Assembly (NCBI GenBank): GCA_003255065.1
Contig: QAOA01008044.1
Coordinates: forward strand, 70,029-134,028
Direction: 5' to 3'
Length of the DNA: 64,000 bases
Source: Cercis canadensis
Lineage: Eukaryota; Streptophyta; Magnoliopsida; Fabales; Fabaceae
Position 1 is the first letter of the stretch. Every line of letters starts with the position of its first letter. Positions 57,047 through 64,000 of this stretch are shown here, piece after piece. Position numbers and translations under genes: made by a program. Under the pieces are notes generated by a model. It saw only the letters and a list, made by a program, of their open reading frames with translations. It was not told where the DNA came from and ran no database searches.

Positions 57047-57106
57047 CTTTAAGGAAACAATTGGAGTGGGATTTGAGAATGGGAACCTAGCTATTGCTAA
57101 ATTTCA

Positions 57107-57162
57107 TTGACTAAGGAACAAGGTGTTAAAATTTGAGCAACCATTTTATTTGAGACGGTCAA
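57107..57162 (-). promoter_or_regulatory. W-box pair upstream of the RING-H2 gene
   Basis: TTGACT on the plus strand at 57107-57112 and TTGACC on the minus strand at 57157-57162, 60-115 bases before the ATG. W-boxes bind WRKY factors. Both are kept in the duplicated copy near 61205-61245. A TATA-like ATAAATA lies near 57212. Confidence 0.5.
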
Positions 57163-57219
57163 CGCTTTTTTTGTCTTTTTCTTATTTCCAAGGTTATCAG
57201 GTTTTCTTTTTTATTTATG

Positions 57220-60200
57220 AGTTTTGTTGGTTGGCTGCTTTTGGTTTTGGTTTTGTTCTGTAGTATTGGTGGTATTCATAATCTGAGAATATCAGTTGGT
57301 GCTAGACAACAGGTTATGACAATGACTTCTAGCAAAACCCAAATTCTTAGACAAAGACGCATAGACATTATCTTAAATTGTTTATTTATGGTAAACCGAG
57401 AAAAATGTTTATTTATGAAATCAATTTTAAAGAAAGGAAGAGCAGTAGTCACTGGTGGAAGCTCGATTTATATATAAATATATATGTGTCCACCATGTAC
57501 CAAGATGTAATATATGTGGGGATAGCATTTGAAGCTCCTAAAATCAATTTCAAGGGAAACTTCACCCTTAAACATCAAATCTTAGAAAATCTTGTTTTCA
57601 TAGCAAAATATGTTAATTGTTTCAATCATTTATTAAAATATAAAATAATCTTATCAACGTTTAGTACTCGATATATTCTGTTTAAATTAATGTATTGCTA
57701 AACTATTTTTAAGAATGCTGAAGAATGACTTTACGTTACAATATATAAGCTATTTTGTACAACACTTGCCTGATAAATACCCAAATGTAAAATAACTTCT
57801 ACAAAAGCAATTTTCCTGTAAAAATCTCGCAACAATAATTGCAAAGACAACAAATTTGGGGTGTTACACAATTAGCTCAGCTATAGGAAAGGGGGAAGTC
57901 GGTAATTCAATTAGATTACGATAGATTTTGGTTTGGGAGCATTTTGTATTTAAATAACTAAAACACGTGGCCATGATCTTTGTGTTGAATAACAAAATGC
58001 ATCATGTTAAAATTTTATACAGAGTTCCTTGAAAGGCTGACAATTATATATGTAAATCTAGTAACATTAGAATGATTTCTTCAATTCTTTTTTTTTTTTT
58101 GGTACACAAAACTTTAGGGTGATCAAGGCTACCTCATTCTAATATCAGGGCATACAACATGCATTAGTGAGAGCTTATAGTAATATTTACAAATTGTCTA
58201 CCAATGAAGGCCTAATAGCAATGGAAATCAAACTCAAGCCTTACAAATAAAATACTTTGATCCTTACTAATTAAATCAATCCTCATTGACTTTCCTTGAA
58301 CTGTTTGTTGGTGGCTGTTGTGAGGATCTTCTCAGTTATATTTACTGAACATTGTATTGGTACCTTTAGCTAGTCAATTTCATTGGGATAAAAAGATATT
58401 TAAGCTAATTACGTAAAGTTCAATAAGTAAGGGTCCTTAGTAGTTTGCACATCCTGTCATCATATAGAAAACAAAACAAGAAAAGTGAGCATTCAATGCA
58501 ATTAATTGCGAGTATTTGATTATAAAATGTGACATGTCTAGCTTTCTCCTGAAAGTTTAAACTTTTAGGAATTGTTCCAAATAATATTACTCTTTTATGT
58601 TGTAAACTAGATCACATAATCCACCTAAAACGGGTGCCACATCATGTTCCAAATATTTTTCATGAGACTGCTAGCAACGAGAATCAAATTCAAGTTTTAC
58701 AAGTGAAGTTTTTTGATCCTTATCAATTAAAACAACCTCTATTTGCATTCACTAGAAGAAGTATAGGTAAATTCCCATGAAATTTGGTTCCATGGGAATT
58801 TCCCACAGAAATTCCAATAGGAGAGAGTCCTAGAATTTTCCCATGGACTTGATTCCGTGGTCGTTGCGGCTACTGCCTTCATGAATTTTTTTTTCATATT
58901 CGCATATGTTCCAAGAAATAATCAGAATAAATATTGTAAACCCAATTATTAATATTTTTTATTAATTATATACTATTTTATGTATTTTTAATAACTATTA
59001 AAAATCAAATTAACACTTCTGGCTAACTAACTTTCTCAATATCCTAATTACAAGAAAAAAGTCATATCTAATCACATAATTACTATTTTTGTACATTACA
59101 AATATAATTTAAATTTAAATAAGAAAATATGTAAGAGCGTATTGTTAAAAAGGCCCATCCCATTTCTCTATAAGACCCATTTGGTTAAATCTAGTTCAAG
59201 ACACCTAGTGTGACATTTAGTACACTAATTCTTTTTATTTTCTTAAGAATCTCAACTTAAGAAAGTAGAATTCTCATGGTACAAGTTTTTTTTTAAAAAA
59301 AAAATCTTAGGAAACTAAGATTTCTTAAAATGGTTCTTATCCAAGTTTCCAACAAAAATATTCTCATGTACATGGGTGAGAATCTTGAATTCCCATGACA
59401 TGAGAAAGTTTTTTATATGAAAAAAATACAATTCTTGCCCCGTCATGCAGATTAACTTCAGATATTTTTTCCTTTTGAAATTTATTATGTTAATATCTGG
59501 TTGAGGTGTAGGTGGTTGTTGAGATTCATTTGGAGATTATTAAAGTCCAATTTGCAGTTATCTGTGGTAGATTTTCAGTTTCAAGATTGTAATTTGCTTT
59601 TGCAGCCATGGCCATGCTTCTCACATTCGTTTCTTCAGCTTTGGGTTTCTCAGTTACCAGGTCCAATATAGAACCTTTTTTATTTTTTATTTTTTTGAGT
59701 TAAATTTAAGAAAGATGTTTTTGAAAAAAATACATAAGGTTCCTAGGAATATTGCATTTGAACAAAATATAAGAATAAAAGATTTTCTAGAAAGATTTAA
59801 GACCAACTAAATGTAAATTGTTACATTCTCGAGAACCCATTCTCAAGAAAAACATTCTCAAGCATTAAAAAATAAATTCGTATACCAAATGTCCCTAAAT
59901 CTTTTTCTTTTATTCCTTAAATCAGTTGAGCTAAGCAAGGTTAAATAAAGAAAACAAGAAAGTAGGTTGTGTCTTGTAGTTATTGTTCAGGTCGGTGGCA
60001 TATTTCCATATTCTCTCTCTTCTACTTCAAAACCCCCACGTAGAGAACGAACGTTGCTTCTGACTTCTGATAACACGCCATAGATGCAGATGCTTCCTTT
60101 TCTTGAAACTGCCTCTCTGAAATCTCATTCTCTCTCTATATCTTCTTTTCTCTCTCTAAGTTTTGATTCGGGAACAACATTTTATAACCCTACTGCAAGT

Positions 60201-60590
60201 ACTTCTTGATTGTTGACATTTGGAAACCTTCATTTCTACTGGGATTCATGTGGTTCGGCTACAAAATCTGTTTTTTTTTTTAATTTTTTTTTTCACTTTT
60301 GTTCAATTGTCCTTGAACGGCATTTGCGTCCCACTACGCCCGCAACCAAGCAATATTCTCTTATTTTGTGGATTCAATATGCAATTGCCGTCTGTTGCTA
60401 ACATTTTGGAGTGGCACTACCCCTCACCCAATTGGGTGACTACTACCAAAACCATTTAGTACTTTTGGTGTCATTGCAAATATTTCGATAAACTAAGCCA
60501 TCAAGTATGTGATAGAATATACAATTTATTATAAAATGTATAATCGACATGATATAAAAAAACGTACCAAATTTCAAACAATACTACTTT
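57220..60590. other. Spacer with repeat remnants, no gene supported
   Basis: 58215-58285 and 58680-58745 share text (ATCAAACTCAAG / ATCAAATTCAAG, TTTGATCCTTA), two copies of one dispersed repeat. A CACTA-like start CACTAGAAGAA at 58750 is followed by CCCATGG repeats (58776-58858). The first part (57220-57372) is the outer promoter region of the RING-H2 gene. A short frame from ATG 59608 (MAMLLTFVSSALGFSVTR, then GT) could be a first exon but has no partner. Confidence 0.45.
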
Positions 60591-60596
60591 TTTATG

Positions 60597-61030
60597 TTGC
60601 AGGTATCCTTTCGCCAATAAGCATGCTTTATACATTTCAATCTCTTGGTTTAGCTTGAGTTTAATCTTGAAGATCCACTTAACATCAATAGATTTGTGTC
60701 CCTCTAGAATTTCAATAAACTCCCAAGTGTTTTTGTTTTCAATTGCTTATTGCTTTTTCATATGTCATGGGGTTTCAATCAGTAAACATGGAAAAGTGAA
60801 TGAATTCTTCATCGTCGTTCTCATCAACTGAATGGAACGTTGCTGAACTTTTGTGGAATGTCAAAAGTGAGTGAAATTTATGTCGATTTGTGGAGACTGA
60901 TTCTCCGCATGCTTCATCAAGCTCAATGAGAAAGGGAGCTTGATGAGAATCTGCTTCTATTTCTTCCGTTCAATCCCAGGCATCGTCTTCATCAAAAATC
61001 ACATCGATGCTGAAAATTACTTTTTTTATT
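60597..61030 (-). pseudogene. Copia pol fragment (linker and start of reverse transcriptase)
   Basis: Minus strand reads VIFDEDDAWD near 61000, DENDDEEFIH near 60820 and NTWEFIEILEGHKSIDVKWIFKIKLK at about 60745-60665, the start of a Copia RT (NGTWELVPLPPG, KWVFKIK). Cut at both ends; no LTR nearby. Confidence 0.75.
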
Positions 61031-61109
61031 TTAATAGAGGGATTATAGCTTGCACCCTTGTTTGGAATTATAGCAAGTAAAATTGGCCTTCTATGTCAAA
61101 AGCATGGTA

Positions 61110-61398
61110 TGTGCTACTGATGTTCAGTGTACTATTGTTCATGTTCAAGGAACAATTGGAGTGTGATTTGGGAATGGGAACCTATAGCTATTGCAAATGT
61201 TCGTTGACTAGGACATGTTAAAATTTGAGAACACATTTTTTTAAAGACGGTCAATGTTTATATCTTTTTCTCCTTATATGTGACGATCAACGTTTATCTC
61301 ATTTAGGGTTTGGATTGGTGATGGTGGTATTCGTAGTCTGAGAAGTATCAATTGCTTTAGGGAAAAATGAAAATTCTCTCCTTGACAAATACGCATAG
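61110..61398 (-). pseudogene. Truncated duplicate of the RING-H2 gene promoter and start
   Basis: On the plus strand this matches 57010-57372 with changes and indels (CAATTGGAGTG, GGGAATGGGAACC, AGACGGTCAA, GGTGGTATTCRTARTCTGAGAA). On the minus strand the ATG at 61142 opens MNNSTLNISST, close to MNNTSLNTSST of the intact gene, then diverges to a stop. The rest of the coding region is absent, so this is a broken tandem or retained segment of the locus. Confidence 0.8.
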
Positions 61399-61403
61399 AG
61401 ATT

Positions 61404-61808
61404 ATGGGTGTATTTGAAAGTGTTTTTATTTTTTTTATTTTTAAAAATAGTTTTTGAAAACAGTTCTCTCTTGTTTTTGTTTTCTTGTTTTTAAAACAAT
61501 TTTGTGAGAAGAAGTTTTCAAAACATGTTTTTGAAAACAATCTTATCAAACAAGTTTTTTTTGTTTTATTATTTTCAAAAACAAAACAATTTTTAAAAAC
61601 AGAAATCAAACAGACCCTTTGTTTTTTTGTTTTTAAAAATAGTTTTTGAAAACATCTCTCTCTTATTTTTTTTTTTGTTTTTAAAACAATTTTGTGGGAA
61701 GAAATTTTCAAAACATGTAAATAAAAATAGCCCTATCAAACAAGTTTTTTTGTTTTATTGTTTTCAAAAACAAAAAATAGTTTTTAAAAACAGAAATCAA
61801 ATAGACAC
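61404..61808. repeat. Two tandem copies of a ~190-bp MITE-like unit
   Basis: TTTTTAAAAATAGTTTTTGAAAAC...AACAATTTTGTGRGAAGAA...AACAGAAATCAAA occurs at about 61438-61610 and again at 61629-61802. Ends GGGTGTATTTG and CAAACAGACCC are near inverses, like a small inverted-repeat element with a tandem duplication. ORFs here are by-products. Confidence 0.65.
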
Positions 61809-61809
61809 T

Positions 61810-64000
61810 ATATATCCTAATTTCTTTCTTTATGGTACACCAAAAATAATGTTAATTTATTAAATTGTTTGGGAAAATGAATATTAGAGGTATGAGAAAA
61901 TGAAAAAGAAATCGCCAGTTGGTTCAATCACTCTACAAAGTTATTAAAATGTCCTTCCAACTATGTGTTTTTCCTGTTTATATATGAATATGATAACTTC
62001 ATACTAAATACAACTACATATATCAATATATTAATTACATAGCTTGAGGACTAGTTTAGTCATTTTTCAAGAAGACGAACTAAAAGATCTTAATTAGGTA
62101 AAGGGTTTTTGTTTTGTTTTGTTTTGTTTTTTTGTTTTTTTTTTTTTTTATCTTTTNTTTTTCTTTTCTTTTGCCCTTTCAGCCAAAGGTTCAAACCATT
62201 GCGTCCTTTAACCAATTTCTTTCTAAAGAAATGAGGAGTGATACCTTGGACTGGAATAATTTTATAGCTATTTAAACAAAATGAAAATCTATTTAATACT
62301 AGTCACAGGTGGAAGGTGTTTTGTATATAATTATTCAATACCACAAGTATTATTGATTAAACATGCATAACTAATTACTGATATGATATAGGCTGTGTAT
62401 TTAATTGGTCTTAATTTATCTCTCAAGTAAAATAAATAATATAGATTATTTTGTTTATATGTAATTTGCTTAAGGTGTAAATACCTTGTATTGAATGACT
62501 AACACTATATACCAACATGTAGCATGGACATCAAAAGAAAAAGATGAGAAGTGAGCGTGACTAGGAAAAATAATGAGAAGTCAGAACCCATAAAATTGAA
62601 GAAATTATATTCACTTATCTTAAAGGCCTTTGCGTGCTTCGTTAGCACATTGACTATCCCTTTGACTTTCATCTCATTTTTATTATTTTTTGTTTTGGAA
62701 TAGACTTTCTTCCTTAGTTTTATTAAGGTTTGCAACTTGCAGCACTAAATCGACCATTGAATGTTTCCTGCACCTCCAAGGGATTCTTCCTATGATCCAA
62801 AAGCAATTGGTCCCTATCAAGCCATTAAAATTAAGAAAAAAAAAATTCACGCTTAATCATTCAATTCTATTATTTTTTGTTATTTAATGATTTAAGTGCA
62901 ATTTTTATAATTAATAAAAAATTATGAATGGTAAGTTGCTATTGTTTTAAGTTAAGACGCAGTGCAAATGGTGGGAGCTTACCAAGAAGGGCGTGATAGA
63001 GAAAGCTAAATCTAAACCTAGTTTGTCTCCCCATTGAATATTCCATGCATATTGTGGTAAAGAGTCATGGATAAGGGGATTGACTGCCTAAATTGGATTT
63101 AGGTATTTTATATTCAGATAGAGTACTTTTAACAAATTTTGTTATTTATTCTTTTTATTAGATAGATAAATAGTAATNTAGATAGACAAATAGTAATTGC
63201 ATTTACAATCAAAGGAATGAAGAGACCAACCTTAAAATTGTGAGATGTTCCATTGAGCTATTGCTCTTTCTCTATGTCAATTATCTCATTTAGTTACCCC
63301 TATCTAGTATATATATATATATTCATGAAATATTTATGACATACTGACAAAAAAATTTACAAATTATTTTGAAATATGTTTATTTTTTAAATTTAAAATT
63401 CAAAGGAATTTGTTCACTATAGAAGTAAAATAGGACACTTGCATTTTAATATTTTTTGGATATAATTAGAAAGAATTAAATCGGTGCATTTGTGATCTAT
63501 AGTTACNGATCTCTAGTTACATCTATAAGAGAGAGATTCCCATGTGATCGGATTTTGACTTTACTATTTCGTCACTAAGGCAACATGTTTCTTGAGTTTG
63601 TTATACAAGATTAAAATATATATTTAACATTAAACATTAATAGTTCATAACTATATTGATTTTTTAATTATACAACACAAAAATAAATGTAAAAATTTTC
63701 TCTTATAGGCCCTTATGTCCTGACTCAGCTATAGAATTAAGGGATCGGGTTTGTTTAGTATGATCAATATCTCATTGAAGGAATAGTATAATCTATATTA
63801 TCCTATCTAATGACCCTTATCCTATCCGATGGGTCACACATGGCCATAATAAACATTTTAAAATGAAAAAAATGACTTTTCAATTTCTTTCTTTGTTCTC
63901 TGCTATGGCGAAACCATTGCTCGATCATATAATTTTTTATAATTGACTTTGTTGGGAACTGCTCTTTCTTCCTTTCTTTTATGTCCACTAGCTAACGTAA
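61810..64000. other. AT-rich end of window, no gene supported
   Basis: A T-rich run with n at 62157, and short repeats around n at 63178 (AGATAGATAAATAGTAAT, then AGATAGACAAATAGTAAT) and 63507 (GATCTATAGTTAC, then GATCTCTAGTTAC). A minus frame at 63988-63803 has no recognised motif. Confidence 0.5.

Noticed and set aside
57217..57477. 86-residue ORF with a hydrophobic, signal-peptide-like start, divergent to the RING-H2 gene
   Set aside because: The frame is not kept in the duplicated copy near 61260-61398 and no family was recognised; more likely promoter sequence.
61274..61863. Lys/Phe-rich ORFs on both strands
   Set aside because: They arise from A/T-rich tandem MITE-like repeats and have no domain.
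63803..63988. Minus-strand 61-residue ORF that at first looked like plastid-derived DNA
   Set aside because: I could not match it to any plastid gene or spacer with confidence.

Overview
The window is nuclear DNA of a flowering plant, most likely a dicot. It is AT-rich, has intron-type splice borders, plant-type LTR retrotransposons (Copia, Sirevirus-like Copia, Gypsy with chromodomain), CACTA elements, a FAR1/MULE-type transposase gene, telomere-like TTTAGGG repeats and a RING-H2 gene of the ATL type. I cannot name the species. No rRNA, true tRNA or CRISPR was seen.

Layout. 1-1750: 3' half of a broken Copia element plus its LTR, directly followed by a small repeat-protein ORF (1756-1950). 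2311-8100: minus-strand Sirevirus-like element with a degenerate envelope-like ORF; reverse transcriptase and integrase are deleted. 8229-9393: solo LTR of the same family, inverted, with target-site duplication (TSD) ACTAG. 10271-17100: Copia element on the minus strand, flanked by CTCAC, with an extra internal LTR and a second partial gag, and split by a solo Gypsy-type LTR (13811-15283, TSD AGGGT). 17106-25080: gene-poor, with a long inverted-repeat MITE, a tiny tRNA-related SINE with a perfect 16-bp TSD, and a CACTA remnant that hosts a Tourist-like element carrying a piece that looks like a cationic amino acid transporter gene. 25173-26004: the best candidate for an uncharacterised host gene, a secretion-signal-free repeat protein related to the ORF at 1756. 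30270-40910: gene fragments, then a stack of solo LTRs nested inside one another and inside a CACTA element with a broken transposase gene. 41030-43274: FAR1-like pseudogene. 44416-47117: LTR remnant, assembly gap, one exon of an organellar EF-G gene, CACTA-like end. 47118-54072: another Copia element (minus) with a solo LTR inside its reverse transcriptase. 54073-56140: Gypsy pol with integrase and chromodomain. 56543-57046: intact RING-H2 (ATL-type) ubiquitin ligase gene, the only confident conventional host gene; its promoter and first codons are duplicated at 61110-61398.

Most of the window is therefore a record of nested insertions in which the order of events can be read from TSDs. The host genes (25173-26004, 56543-57046, perhaps 1756-1950) sit as islands. 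Isolated single 'n' bases at 10337, 21753, 25516, 26563, 39336, 63178 and 63507 adjoin sequence repeated nearby (immediately on both sides for six of them), so several apparent tandem duplications, including one inside the 25173 gene, are probably unmerged contig ends rather than biology.
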